Positions 43,367 through 52,934 are shown, counted from the first letter of the stretch. The stretch: DNA of 64,000 bases from JAENVU01 sp963765075 (GCA_963765075.1 CAVXVA010000008.1:868001-932000), one strand, 5' to 3'. The notes: a model not told the origin generated them from the letters alone. Made by a program: numbers and translations.

Positions 43367-43456
43367 GGTGCGTCCAGCCTGATTTCCCTCATCTTGGGGA
43401 TGCAGCGAACGGTCGATCGGATGAAGCTCCTCGTGCGGGCCTGGGAGGCCTCAACG

Positions 43457-43696
43457 ATGGAGCACACCATGGGGATACTGACGAAGCCACGCTCTACACG
43501 CGGGCGATCTCATCTCAAGCTGGTCCACTCGGCCGACGATGCTCGGGGCATGACTGTGGCACCGACCGGAAAACTCTGCGACCTCGACGACCCCAACCCC
43601 GGCCCTCGCGATGCGGCGGCCCTCGTTGCTCGGTTCAGCCGCGTGCTTCCCTCCGACATCGACTGCGACGGGGTCTTCTCACTCGGCGAGAGCTAG
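43457..43696 (+). CDS. Small protein of unknown function
   Basis: A 79-residue protein (MEHTMGILTKPRSTRG, later PTGKLCDLDDPNPGPRDAAALVARF). The start is supported by GGGAGG eight bases upstream of the ATG at 43457. It has no signal peptide or membrane segment and I do not recognise the family. It lies alone between the amidohydrolase and a convergent SDR gene. Confidence 0.5.
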   Translation: MEHTMGILTKPRSTRGRSHLKLVHSADDARGMTVAPTGKLCDLDDPNPGPRDAAALVARFSRVLPSDIDCDGVFSLGES

Positions 43697-43730
43697 GGGC
43701 CAGGTCGTCGCCTTCGGCGGCAGCGATCCG

Positions 43731-44483
43731 CTACACCCAGCCGCCGGAGTAGCCGAGGAACTGGCCGGTGGTGAAGCCGCTCGTGCCATCGAGGAACGCC
43801 GCGCACATCGCCGCGCATTCTTCGACCGTGCCGAGGCGCCGCATCGGCACTCGCGACTCGATCTTCTTCCGCACCTCGGGGTCGTCGGCACCGTTCGCGC
43901 GCCGGAACTCCGGGAAGTCCATGAAGTTGGTCCCGAGCGCGTTGACCTGGACGCCGGTGCGGGCCACCTCTCCGGCCACGTTCTTCACGAGCATGTTGGC
44001 CGCGGCTCGGGCCGAGGAGTAGAGCGGTGCGCCCGGGGTCGGGCGAGCGCCGGCCGCGCTGGTGAGGAGCAACACCTGACCTGACCCGGCCTCGACCATG
44101 GCCGGGACGACCGCGCGGAGGAACTGATACGGCGCCTCGATGCAACCGCGCATGACGCGGTGAAGATCGTCGACGGTCGAGTCGGTGAAGCGACCGATCA
44201 CGATCTGGCCCGAGAACGCGGTCGCCGCATCGATCCGCCCGAACCGGGCGAGGGTGCCGGCGACCAAGGCGGACGCCACCTCCGGATCGGCGAGATCCCG
44301 AGACGTGTCGATGACCTCGACGGTGGCGCCCGCGGCTTCGAGCTCGGCGACCAAACCCGGCTCGGGGTGTGCGAGTGCGAGATCGTGGCCTCGGTGGGCG
44401 AGGAGGCGGGCGAGCGCGGGGCCGACGAAGAAGCCGGCGTCGGCGATCAGCGCGACGCGTCGAGGAGGTGAGGAGGTCGTCAT
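43731..44483 (-). CDS. Atypical SDR-family protein (YxxxR)
   Basis: A 250-residue Rossmann-fold SDR. The glycine motif is degenerate (ADAGFFVGPALARLL), the catalytic serine is in LLLTSAAGARPTP, and the YxxxK motif reads YSSAR, with arginine replacing the lysine. The rest (NMLVKNVAGEVARTGVQVNALGTNFMDFPEF, then SGFTTGQFLGYSGGW) is normal SDR. Altered catalytic motifs suggest weak or different activity. Start ATG 44483 chosen over an in-frame upstream ATG. Divergent from the alcohol dehydrogenase gene. Confidence 0.82.
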   Translation of the reverse strand: MTTSSPPRRVALIADAGFFVGPALARLLAHRGHDLALAHPEPGLVAELEAAGATVEVIDTSRDLADPEVASALVAGTLARFGRIDAATAFSGQIVIGRFTDSTVDDLHRVMRGCIEAPYQFLRAVVPAMVEAGSGQVLLLTSAAGARPTPGAPLYSSARAAANMLVKNVAGEVARTGVQVNALGTNFMDFPEFRRANGADDPEVRKKIESRVPMRRLGTVEECAAMCAAFLDGTSGFTTGQFLGYSGGWV

Positions 44484-44558
44484 ACGGGGACCGTAGACCG
44501 TGTGGTGGGCTCCGAGCACGTACGCTCCGGATCACGCGAACCAACCGGGAGGAAGACC

Positions 44559-45665
44559 GTGCGCGCTGCTGTTCTCGAGGCCCCGAACACTGCTGTCGTG
44601 ATCGACGACATCGACATTCGCCCGCCAAAACGAGGTGAGGTGCTCGTCCGGGTCGCCGCGTGTGGCGTCTGCCACTCGGACCTGTCGATCATCGACGGGT
44701 CGTTCCCCGCGCCGGTGCCGGTCGTTCTGGGTCATGAGGCGGCGGGAACCGTGGAAGCCGTCGGCGAAGACGTGACCTCGGTGGCGCCGGGGGACAAGGT
44801 GGTGCTGACGCCGTTGCCTTCCTGTGGTCAGTGTTACTTCTGTTCTCGGAATCAGCCGACGCTGTGTGTGGTCTACGGCGCGTCGCTGTTCTCGAACCTC
44901 ATGCCCGACGGGACGAGCCCGCTGTCGCGCAACGGCGACATCGTCTATCGCGGTTTGGCCACCGCCGCGTGGGCCGAGTTCGCGATGATGCCCGAGGTCG
45001 GCGTCGTGAAGGTCGACCCCGACGTGCCCCTCGAGGTGGCGTGCGTGCTCGGGTGTGCGGTCCAGACCGGTGTCGGTGCGGTGCTCAACACCGCCCAGGT
45101 CGAAGAGGGTGCGACGGTGCTGGTCCTCGGTGCCGGCGGCATTGGGATTGCGGTCACCCAGGGTGCGAGGCTCGCGGCGGCGTCGCGGATCATCGTGGTG
45201 GATCCGGTCGCGGAACGCCGGGACGCCGCCCTCCGCTTCGGGGCTACCGACGTGTGCGACCCGGGTGAGCACGACGCCGTTGCGATGGCCTTCGCACTCA
45301 CCGGTGGCATCGGCGTGGACTACGCGTTCGAGGCGGCAGGCCAGGCGGCCTTGATCGAACAGGGGATCATGGCGACGCGGTCGGGCGGCACGATCGTGTG
45401 CGTCGGCGCCCCGCCGTTGGACCAGGGGATCACGATCCCGATGGTCGTGGGCTTCACTTCGACCGAGAAGAAGCTGATCGGGTGTTTGCTCGGATCGGTC
45501 CACTCCCATCGCGACATTCCGCGCCTGCTGGCGTTGTGGCGAGCCGGCCGATTGGATCTCGAGGGCATGATCACGCACCGGATGCCACTGAGCGAGACCG
45601 AGACCGCATTGGATCTCATGCGTCGGCGAGAGGGTCTGCGTACCGTCTTGACGATCGGCCAGTGA
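44559..45665 (+). CDS. Class III-type zinc alcohol dehydrogenase
   Basis: A 368-residue MDR dehydrogenase. Catalytic zinc ligands: GVCHSDLS and LGHEAAGTV; structural zinc loop: SCGQCYFCSRNQPTLC. The NAD fold is VLVLGAGGIGIAVTQGARLA. Overall it resembles the mycobacterial AdhD / S-(hydroxymethyl)glutathione or mycothiol dehydrogenase branch, so alcohol/aldehyde or formaldehyde-thiol conversion is likely. The GTG at 44559 follows GGGAGGAAG. The thioesterase gene starts at or just after its stop (a GTGA overlap is possible), so they are probably co-expressed. Confidence 0.92.
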   Translation: MRAAVLEAPNTAVVIDDIDIRPPKRGEVLVRVAACGVCHSDLSIIDGSFPAPVPVVLGHEAAGTVEAVGEDVTSVAPGDKVVLTPLPSCGQCYFCSRNQPTLCVVYGASLFSNLMPDGTSPLSRNGDIVYRGLATAAWAEFAMMPEVGVVKVDPDVPLEVACVLGCAVQTGVGAVLNTAQVEEGATVLVLGAGGIGIAVTQGARLAAASRIIVVDPVAERRDAALRFGATDVCDPGEHDAVAMAFALTGGIGVDYAFEAAGQAALIEQGIMATRSGGTIVCVGAPPLDQGITIPMVVGFTSTEKKLIGCLLGSVHSHRDIPRLLALWRAGRLDLEGMITHRMPLSETETALDLMRRREGLRTVLTIGQ

Positions 45666-45670
45666 CGGGT

Positions 45671-46324
45671 ATGGAGGACGACGGCGAGCTCCTCGAGGGT
45701 GCCCGCGTTGCGGCCAGCAACTCGTTGCGGGACTTGGTGCACGCGTTCGTGCGCGCGCATCCGGCCGATGACGAAATCTACGGTGAGATCCAGGAACGAG
45801 CCCACGCGCTGGCCGAGGTGCTCGAGGCCGCGCCTCGGCGGAACCGGCTGGAGATGATGCAGGCGGCGCGTGAACGGCACGGGGGCACGTTCCCGGTGGG
45901 CGTCGCCGCGGGTGGGTTCAACGACCGGGCGGTGGCCGGGCTCGCGAATCCGAGCGCGGTCGACATCGAGGTCGAGCCCGGTGGCGACGAGGTCGTCGCG
46001 CGCATCTTCTTCCGCAAAGGTTTCGAGGGCCCGCCGGGGCGCACGCACGGCGGGATCGTGGCGGCAACCTTCGACGACGTGACCGGGTTCATCATCGGCC
46101 GTATCGGTCAACCCGCGTTCACGGGTGAGCTGACGGTCCGGTTCGTCGGGCCGGTGCCGATCGAGACGCCCATCGAGATGCGGGCCCGGCTCGACGGTCA
46201 GGAGCGCCGCAAGCTGTTCATCAGTGGCGAGGCCACGGTCAACGGCGAGGTCGTCGCCACGTGCAAGGCGATCTACATCACCATCGACCCCAGCCTGTTC
46301 GCCGCCACCCCCGACCCCCGCTGA
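45671..46324 (+). CDS. PaaI-type hotdog-fold thioesterase
   Basis: About 217 residues: a helical N-terminal extension (1-75) and a hotdog domain. The catalytic region is GRTHGGIVAATFDDVTGFI, followed by ELTVRFVGPVPIETPIEMRAR and LFISGEATVNGEVVATCKAIYI. It should hydrolyse an acyl-CoA thioester. A GTG at 45662 overlapping the previous stop as GTGA is an alternative start. Placed right after an alcohol dehydrogenase, it may act in the same catabolic pathway. Confidence 0.85.
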   Translation: MEDDGELLEGARVAASNSLRDLVHAFVRAHPADDEIYGEIQERAHALAEVLEAAPRRNRLEMMQAARERHGGTFPVGVAAGGFNDRAVAGLANPSAVDIEVEPGGDEVVARIFFRKGFEGPPGRTHGGIVAATFDDVTGFIIGRIGQPAFTGELTVRFVGPVPIETPIEMRARLDGQERRKLFISGEATVNGEVVATCKAIYITIDPSLFAATPDPR

Positions 46325-46343
46325 CTCGCCGTTTCCCGCCGGT

Positions 46344-46386
46344 GTTTGGCGTCTGGTGGTCCGCAGGCGACCACCACTTGCCAAAC
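46344..46386. terminator. Interrupted hairpin between convergent genes
   Basis: GTTTGGC pairs with GCCAAAC at the ends and TGGTGGTC with GACCACCA inside, separated by three mismatched bases on each side, with a seven-base loop. It lies between the thioesterase (ends 46324) and a convergent sulfotransferase-family gene (ends 46407). It is probably a bidirectional terminator without a U tract. Confidence 0.6.
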
Positions 46387-46406
46387 GGTGCTGATCGGCG
46401 CAGCGT

Positions 46407-47576
46407 CTAGTCCAGCGGTTCGTTGGGGACTTCGAAGTACTCCTGATAGCGGCGAGCGCGTTCGCGCATCTCGCCCTGGTCGAGTTCGGTCGATTCCCAG
46501 GTGTAGGCGTGCACTCCGTGCGCGCCCTTCGGGTTGGCGGCGAGGTACTCGCGCATGCGTTGCTCGGTGGCATTGGTGAGTTCGAGGCCGAGTGCGTCGT
46601 AGATCGCGCCGATCGTGCCGAACGGGTCGGTCATGAACTCGGCGAACTGGAGATCGACGACCCGATCGGACCTGACGATTCCCAGCTCGCGCGCGTCGAC
46701 CGACCGGTCGAGCCCGTCGATGATGTACTCGGCGAACTCGGTCGCGGCCTCGGGAATGGTGGTGTGATCCGTGGCGAGTTCCCGCAGCTTCGCGACGAGT
46801 GAACTGATCGACGCCAGGATGCGGAGCGGGTCGCGGTGAGTTTGGACCAGGAGGGCGTTCGGATATTCGTCGAGCAACGCCGGCAGCGACCAGATGTGGC
46901 CCGGCGACTTCAGGACCCATCGATCGGTGGGGTAGTGGGACTGGAGGTGCTGAAGGAAGATCCGGTGCCAGTCGTAGAGCGGGGCCATGTCGGCCTCGTG
47001 GAGCAGCCAGTGGCCGTAGGTCGGGACCCGGAAGGTGGTCGGGAAGATCATCGAGCGGAACTCGGATCCGGTGATGCGCACGCATTCCTGGGGAAGCTGC
47101 GCGCCCATCGGATGCATCGCCCGGAACTCCGGCAGGACCAGGTCGACCATGTCGAGCGTGGCGTCGACTTCGGCGATGCGCGGATCGGTGGCGTAGGTCT
47201 GCGGCTCGGGCGGCGGGCAGGGGCGGTCGACTTCCCAAGTCAGCGGCACACGGCTGGCGGGGTCGAGGGCCAGGAGGTCGTGCAGGATCGTCGTGCCGGT
47301 TCGACCCTGGCCCACGATCACGATCGGCGGCACGACGTCGACGTCACCGATCTCGGGGTGCTGGGCACGTTCCGCCGTGATCATGAGTCGGTCACGGAGG
47401 TAGCCGGTGATCTCGCCAGGGACCATCGCGGCACCGATGTCGTTCAGATCGGCTTCGCGTTCGAACGAGTCGACCAGGATGTCGAGTGCCTCGCGCCAAC
47501 TCGGGTCACCAAAATCGTCGAGGCCGGTTTCGAGGCTTGCGGTCTCGATCAGCGCTTCGGTGTCGATCGTGGTCAC
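46407..47576 (-). CDS. Sulfotransferase-family protein
   Basis: A 389-residue PAPS-type sulfotransferase fold. The 5'-phosphosulfate loop is IVGQGRTGTTILHDLLALDP; the 3'-phosphate-binding stretch appears in LLVQTHRDPLRILASISSL, and WVLKSPGHIWSLPALL is the typical core helix. Actinobacteria carry many such proteins with unknown acceptors, and some bind other nucleotides. GTG at 47576 is a plausible start. A related gene lies at 48851-50141, on the other side of the DUF1214 gene. Confidence 0.86.
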   Translation of the reverse strand: MTTIDTEALIETASLETGLDDFGDPSWREALDILVDSFEREADLNDIGAAMVPGEITGYLRDRLMITAERAQHPEIGDVDVVPPIVIVGQGRTGTTILHDLLALDPASRVPLTWEVDRPCPPPEPQTYATDPRIAEVDATLDMVDLVLPEFRAMHPMGAQLPQECVRITGSEFRSMIFPTTFRVPTYGHWLLHEADMAPLYDWHRIFLQHLQSHYPTDRWVLKSPGHIWSLPALLDEYPNALLVQTHRDPLRILASISSLVAKLRELATDHTTIPEAATEFAEYIIDGLDRSVDARELGIVRSDRVVDLQFAEFMTDPFGTIGAIYDALGLELTNATEQRMREYLAANPKGAHGVHAYTWESTELDQGEMRERARRYQEYFEVPNEPLD

Positions 47577-47625
47577 GGCCGACACAGTAGTGATAGACGA
47601 TGCGGTGAAGGATCTGGAGGGACAC

Positions 47626-48743
47626 ATGACATCGGACGCAATCGAGAGTCGTGCCGCGTACGACGATCTTGCTCGCGGCGTTGGCTGACGTGGCCGACCA
47701 GTTCGCCGGTGAGCTCTGGGGTATCGCCGGACCGGAGGACACTGCCGGTTCGCTGCGGGCGATCGCCCACTTGCTGGAATCCGGCCTGGTAGGACACTTC
47801 GAGGACGACCCGGCGGCGCCGGTGTTCCGCGAAATCGGCTCGTCCACGCGCAAGGTGATGGGTGACAACGCCGACGCGATCTACTACGACACCGCGATCA
47901 GCCAACGCGAACGCGTATCGGGTCACGGGGAACGTGGCCGGTGCCATCTACACCTCGTTCACGATCGAAGAGGGCGGGGGCGACGGCGCCTTCCCCGAGC
48001 GCACCGCCGACGTGCTGAACGACAGCCAGTTCGACGTTGCCGCCGACGGGACCTACGAGATCTTCCTCGGCGGCCCTCGACGTGACCGCAACTGGATGGA
48101 ACTCACGCCGGCCGCCACACGCATCACGACCCGGCACTATTGGGAGCAGCTCTGGTCGCCGGGCGTCGCGCCGGTCCCCGACGTTGCCCTCGCCATCGAG
48201 GTCGTGGGCGAAACGAGTGCGCCGCCGCGACCGAGTGACGCGTCGGTCGCCGCGGGGTTCCGTCGAGTCGCCAACTACGTGCGGTCTCGGTCGATCGGCA
48301 TGGGGCCGCCGGCGGATCGGATCCAGCCCTCGTTCGTGTCACAGGAACTGAACTCGTTCCCGGCGCCTGTGCCGCCCCAGGATCACCCGCTGGCGGCGAT
48401 GGATGCGGCCTACAGCATGGCGCCCTACGTACTCGGTCCCGACGAGGCGCTCGTGATGACCATGCGGTGGCCGGAGTGTCGGTGCGCCAACGTCAATCTG
48501 TGGAACCGCACGCTCCAGACCTACGACTACCTGCACCGGTCGGTCTCGCTGAATCGGGCCCAGACCCACTTCGAAGCGGATGGCAGCTTCCGGGCCGTCA
48601 TCGCGCATCGCGATCCCGGCGTCCCCAACTGGATCGACACCGAAGGCCGCCCGTTCGGTCTCGTCTTTTGGCGGTTCATGCTCCCCGAGGGACCAATCGA
48701 GACTCCTCGGGCCGAAGTCGTCCCCGTCGATTCGCTCGCCTGA
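47626..48743 (+). pseudogene. DUF1214-domain protein with two frameshifts
   Basis: The protein is rebuilt from three frames: 47626-47670 (MTSDAIESRAAYDDL, with GGAGG before the ATG), 47672-47902 (LAALADVADQFAGELWGIAGPED to AIYYDTAIS) and 47904-48743 (NANAYRVTGNVAGAIYTSF to the stop). Skipping G47671 and C47903 joins them into one 371-residue product, the usual length of actinobacterial DUF1214 proteins. The C-terminal part has PYVLGPDEALVMTMRWPECRC and WIDTEGRPFGLVFWRF, typical of the family. Either a decaying gene or two sequence errors; both junctions fall inside otherwise well-conserved sequence. Confidence 0.8.
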
Positions 48744-48761
48744 TCGGACACCACGCTCAGC

Positions 48762-48809
48762 GAACCAACGCGCGCAGCGCACCCCAGAGGGTGCGCAACC
48801 GGCGCGGGT
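48762..48809. repeat. 48-bp hairpin repeat, copy 2
   Basis: Same 48 bases as the copy at 14264, with two differences (CAG instead of CTC near position 15). GCGCACCC and GGGTGCGC pair around CAGA to form an 8-bp hairpin at 48777-48796. Here the repeat runs directly into a larger palindrome, and the composite sits between two convergent genes. Confidence 0.85.
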
Positions 48810-48844
48810 ATCGCACCCCAGGGGGTGCGATACCCGCGCCGGTT
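48797..48844. terminator. Perfect 23-bp palindromic hairpin
   Basis: The arm starting AACCGGCGCGGGTATCGC is perfectly complementary to the arm ending GCGATACCCGCGCCGGTT, with an AG loop. It overlaps the end of the 48-bp repeat. Placed between the DUF1214 gene (ends 48743) and a convergent sulfotransferase gene (ends 48851), it likely acts as a bidirectional terminator. Confidence 0.75.
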
Positions 48845-48850
48845 GGCGTT

Positions 48851-50141
48851 CTATTCCTCGGTGATGCCGTAGTGGGCGACGTAGCGGGCGAAGGTCGCGC
48901 GCACGTGGTCTTCGTCGAGACCCACGGATTCGAAGGTGTAGGTGTGCGCGCCGTGCTTCCCCTGGGGCTTGGCCGCGAGGTACTCCCGAATGCGGGCATC
49001 GTGACCGGCAGGCCACGGGAATCCGAGCTGGTCGTATACACCGTGGAGTTGGGCCACCGGGTCGGCCATGAGGTCGACGAAGTGTGAGTCGACGATGCGA
49101 TCGTTCGGGATCGCGCCACTCTCACGTTGGTCGATCGCGCCGTTGAGGAACAATTCGTAGGCCAGCTCCATCATGGGTCCGGTTGCCACGGGATCGGCCG
49201 CGTCGCTGCGCATGAACCGCACGACGCTCAACAAGCTGGTGAGCGACGCGATGAACTTTCGTGGGTCGCGGTGGGTGTGAATCACGAGCGCGTCGGGATA
49301 CTCGCCGAAGAGTTGTGGGAGCGACGAGATGTGGGCCGGCGACTTGAGGAGCCAGCGGCGGTCGGTCCCATCCGGGGTCGCGCCCCGTGGGTCGCCCGCG
49401 TATTGGAAGGTCTGCAGCATCCGGCGGTGGAGTCGGTACACCCGCTCGACCGCTTCCGGGTGCTCCATCTGCCAGCCCATGAAGCTCGGCGTGTCGTAGT
49501 GCATGGACCAGTACGGACCCGCGAAGTCATAGGCGAGGAAGTGCACGCACTCGCACGGCAGGTCGACGGCCAGTTCGTGCATGGTCATGAAGTCCGGGTG
49601 AATGTCGGCCCAGAGTTCTTGCTCACACTCTGCGAGCCGGCGACGTTCGGCCCGATCCGCGGCCGGGTCGGATGCGGCGTCGGCCCGGCGAGGCAGCGGC
49701 TGGGCCGCCTCCCAGCCCAGCGGGGCGCGCAGGGCGGGGTCGAGTGCGAGCAACTCCAGCAGGATCGTGGTGCCCGTCCGGGGTGGACCGACGACGAAGA
49801 GCGGGGTGTCGATCGCTTCCGCGGTGACTCCGGGCGTGGCGTCCCAGTGCGCCTGGAGGCGGAGCCAGGTTTCGACCATCGCGGTGACCTCGGCGCGAGT
49901 CAGGACTCGCCCGAGCAGGTGCAACCCGCTCTCGGTGTCAACCGACCCGACGAACGCCCGGAACGCGGTTTCCCAACCGTCCCACTCGTCGGTCGCGAGC
50001 GTCTGGCGCCCGGTACTGGTCAGGGCCGCGTCGATGATGTCCTGGGCGTCCAGCGGTATGAGGGCAGCGAGCGTCGGCCACGGTCTCGCCGAACAGATTC
50101 AGTCGTCGGACCCAGTCCGGATGACGGAGCGATTCGCTCAT
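48851..50141 (-). pseudogene. Sulfotransferase-family gene with one frameshift
   Basis: From 48851 to 50071 the frame encodes LAALIPLDAQDIIDAALTS, then the 5'-phosphosulfate loop VVGPPRTGTTILLELLALDP, WLLKSPAHISSLPQLF and VIHTHRDPRKFIASL. The true N terminus (MSESLRHPDWVRRLNLFGETVAD, 50141-50073) is one frame off; skipping the base at 50072 gives a 429-residue protein of normal family length. If the shift is real, an internal start could still give a protein with the PAPS site. Related to the gene at 46407-47576. Confidence 0.82.
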
Positions 50142-50210
50142 GAACAATCTTCTTTCGTGAAAACGTCGAAACAGTCAAGTTTCGGGTATTGAATCGCCGA
50201 AAGGACAAGA

Positions 50211-52934
50211 GTGCCCGAATCGCCGTCTGAAGGGGGTTGCGCCTTGACCACACCGACCCGGACCCCAGGTATCCCGAAGCAGACGGTCGATGAGATCGCC
50301 GCGACTCGCACGGCCCAGAAGCTACCGGCGCCACCGGTCTTTCGGCGGGAGGTCGTCGCCGTCCCGGTCGGCGGCCGCGGCAAGAAGGTCATCGCGGATC
50401 TCGAGGCCATTGCTCGGGCCAATGCCGAGGCCGCCGAGGAGGCGCGCCGGGTCGCGCTCACCCAGCGCAGCGCGCTGGAAGAGATCGCCGCCGGACGCAT
50501 GGAGGCCGAGCGCCTCGTCGCGCACATGAAGCACGAGATGCTCGAGGCGCAGGCCGAACACGAGCGCCTGGTGGCCCAGGCCCGCTTCCGGGCCACCCAG
50601 GAAGAACGGCGTCGTCTCGGGGTGGACGTGCTCGGTGGCGACGCACCGTCGAGTCCACCGTCGGCCCGGCGAGGCCACCCACCGACTGCGGCGGGCGAGC
50701 CCAAGGCCTCACCAACCTCGACACCGGAATTCCGCACGTTGCAGACCCAGCTCGCCCAACGCGAACAAACCGGCGAGTCTCATCGCCAACGGCTACTCGA
50801 AGCGCTGCGCGAGCGAGACGCGGCCCGCCTCGAGCTCCAACGCGTCAGCGACGCTCGCATGCATGCCGAGCGGCGCCTGGAACGGGTCACCGAGGTCTTG
50901 CATCGGGCCACCAGCGCGGGTGGGCCGCGTCCGGTCGGCGGGGACGGGGTCGAAGAGCAGCATGTTCGGGCACTCAGGGATGAACTCGCAGTGGCGATCG
51001 CGCGGGCGAAGTCGGCCGAGGCGCGCACCAACGAGCTCCGGGATGAGATCGCGTCGGTCAAGAACCAGCGGACGAGCACCTCGGAGACGCTCGAAGCCAC
51101 GCGGGGTGATCTCGATCTGGCCCGAGAAGAACTGTCGGGCCTCCACGCGCGCCTGGTCGGGCTCGAAGCGGCCCAGGGTGCAAGCGGTTCCGCGAGTGAG
51201 GAACTCGAAGCGGTGAATGCCCACGCCCGTGAGATCGAACGCGAAGTCGTCGAGGCCCGCAGTCGGGCGGTGGCGGCGGAACAACGGGTTGCAGAACTCA
51301 CGGCCGCGCTGGCGTCGACGAGTGGCCACGCGAACGAATCCGAGGCGACGATCGGGTCCCTGAGGGTCGAGTTGGCCGAGGCCCGAGCCGAGTCGGAGCG
51401 ATCCGAAGCGAGGATGTCCGAACTCGCCGAGCAGATGGCGCGCATCGAGGCGGATTTGGCCCTCGCCACCGCGGCCCACAACGAAGCCGAATCGCGGTTG
51501 CGGGCGACCGAAGGCGAACTCAGTTCAGTCGACGGCGCGCGGACCGAACTGGACGAGTACATCGCCGAGCTGCGGTCCACCGTCGAACGCCACGAGGCGA
51601 GAGTCGCCGAGCTGGAACACCAACTCGACGCCGCAATCAGCGATCACGGCGCGCATGCGATCGACCTCGAAGCGACCCACGCGGCGACCGCGGCTGAGCT
51701 GACCTCGGCATCGGCCCGCGCGGAGCACCTCGCGGCTGAGATCACCACCCGTGACGAACGCATTCACCAGCTTGATGCCACGCTGGCGTCGACGACCGCC
51801 GAACTCGGCGAGCTGGTCGGGCGGAACGCCGAACTCGGTGGCGATCTGGCCAACCGCGATGCCCGCATCGCGGACCTGCAGGCGCAACTCCAAGCGAGCG
51901 TGGATGCCCGTGCGGTCGTGGAGCGCGAACGCGCCGATCTGATGGCCGCGACGACCGAATCGGACGAGACGCGCATCGAACTGGAGTCACAACTCGCGGC
52001 CCTGGCCGGCGAGTTGGATGCGCGTGACGGTCGGCTGGAGGAACTCGATGCGGCGCTGACGGCAGCCGTCGCGGAGTCCTCGGCCGCCGCCGCGCAGCTC
52101 GACGAGTTGTCGGGGTTGACCGAGCAGCTCGAAGCCGCGTTGGCCGCGCACGCGCTGACGGAGGAGGCGCTGGCCACCGCGCGGGCGGAGCGGGATGTGG
52201 CCGTGGCGCAGGCGGACTCACTCACCCTCGAATTGGGCCAGCGGGCCGGCGACATTGCCGACGCCGAGGCCCGTCGGGAACAGCTCGAAGGTGAGCTGAG
52301 CGTGGTCGGCGCAGATCATGGTGATGTCGTGCAACGGCTCGACGACCTGACGACCGAGCTGACGGGCCTGCGGGCCGAGCGGGATGAACTGATCGCGGCC
52401 CGTTCGGCGTTGGCCGATCGCTGTGAGGTCATCGATGGCGAACTTGGCGCCACTCGGGTTCGGGCGGAGGAGCTGGAGGCCACCCGATCTGCCGACCGCC
52501 AACTCGCCGAGAAGGCCATCGCCGGGTTGCGAGCGAAAGCCGAGGCGGCGGCCGCCGCCCAAGTCTTTGCCGAGGAAGCGGTCGGGGAGCAGCGCACGCG
52601 ACACGCGTCGGAGATGGAGCGAATGACGGCCGAGTTGGAGTCGGCTCGCCAACAGGTCGACGTCGTCGACATCGAACTCAGCCGACGGCGCGAACGCGAG
52701 GAGGACCTGCGCCGCGCGCTGGCTGCGGCCGACCGGGATCGGGCCGCCCTCGCCGAACAACTCGCGGCCGCGACCGCGGCCGAGTTCGCGCGATCGACAG
52801 CGACGGACCAGCCGCGACCGGGCGGGGTTCGTCCCGATCCCGAGCCGGTGGTCTCGGTGTCGTCGTCGGCTCGACCCCCTTCGGATCTGCGCCGGGCGGT
52901 GTTCGCGAGCCTGACCGAGCTCGCCGGCGACTAG
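50211..52934 (+). CDS. Large coiled-coil protein
   Basis: A 907-residue protein with no signal peptide or membrane segment. After a basic N terminus (TPGIPKQTVDEIAATRTAQK, PVGGRGKKV) there is a helix at about 60-130, a Pro/Ser-rich break (GDAPSSPPSARRGHPPTAAG), and then roughly 680 residues of almost continuous coiled coil rich in Glu, Ala, Arg and Leu. A disordered tail ends with PPSDLRRAVFASLTELAG. No enzymatic domain is visible. By architecture alone it could be a cytoskeletal or polar scaffold as Scy/FilP-type coiled coils are in actinomycetes, but I see no homology that proves it. Confidence 0.85.
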   Translation: MPESPSEGGCALTTPTRTPGIPKQTVDEIAATRTAQKLPAPPVFRREVVAVPVGGRGKKVIADLEAIARANAEAAEEARRVALTQRSALEEIAAGRMEAERLVAHMKHEMLEAQAEHERLVAQARFRATQEERRRLGVDVLGGDAPSSPPSARRGHPPTAAGEPKASPTSTPEFRTLQTQLAQREQTGESHRQRLLEALRERDAARLELQRVSDARMHAERRLERVTEVLHRATSAGGPRPVGGDGVEEQHVRALRDELAVAIARAKSAEARTNELRDEIASVKNQRTSTSETLEATRGDLDLAREELSGLHARLVGLEAAQGASGSASEELEAVNAHAREIEREVVEARSRAVAAEQRVAELTAALASTSGHANESEATIGSLRVELAEARAESERSEARMSELAEQMARIEADLALATAAHNEAESRLRATEGELSSVDGARTELDEYIAELRSTVERHEARVAELEHQLDAAISDHGAHAIDLEATHAATAAELTSASARAEHLAAEITTRDERIHQLDATLASTTAELGELVGRNAELGGDLANRDARIADLQAQLQASVDARAVVERERADLMAATTESDETRIELESQLAALAGELDARDGRLEELDAALTAAVAESSAAAAQLDELSGLTEQLEAALAAHALTEEALATARAERDVAVAQADSLTLELGQRAGDIADAEARREQLEGELSVVGADHGDVVQRLDDLTTELTGLRAERDELIAARSALADRCEVIDGELGATRVRAEELEATRSADRQLAEKAIAGLRAKAEAAAAAQVFAEEAVGEQRTRHASEMERMTAELESARQQVDVVDIELSRRREREEDLRRALAAADRDRAALAEQLAAATAAEFARSTATDQPRPGGVRPDPEPVVSVSSSARPPSDLRRAVFASLTELAGD

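Noticed and set aside
46344..46386. Inverted repeat as an insertion-sequence end
   Set aside because: There is no transposase or target duplication nearby; its position between convergent genes suits a terminator.
10788..50076. GCTCG context at three frameshift sites as a programmed +1 slippery signal
   Set aside because: The same sequence occurs inside many intact genes here, and the genes are unrelated with no stimulatory structure seen.
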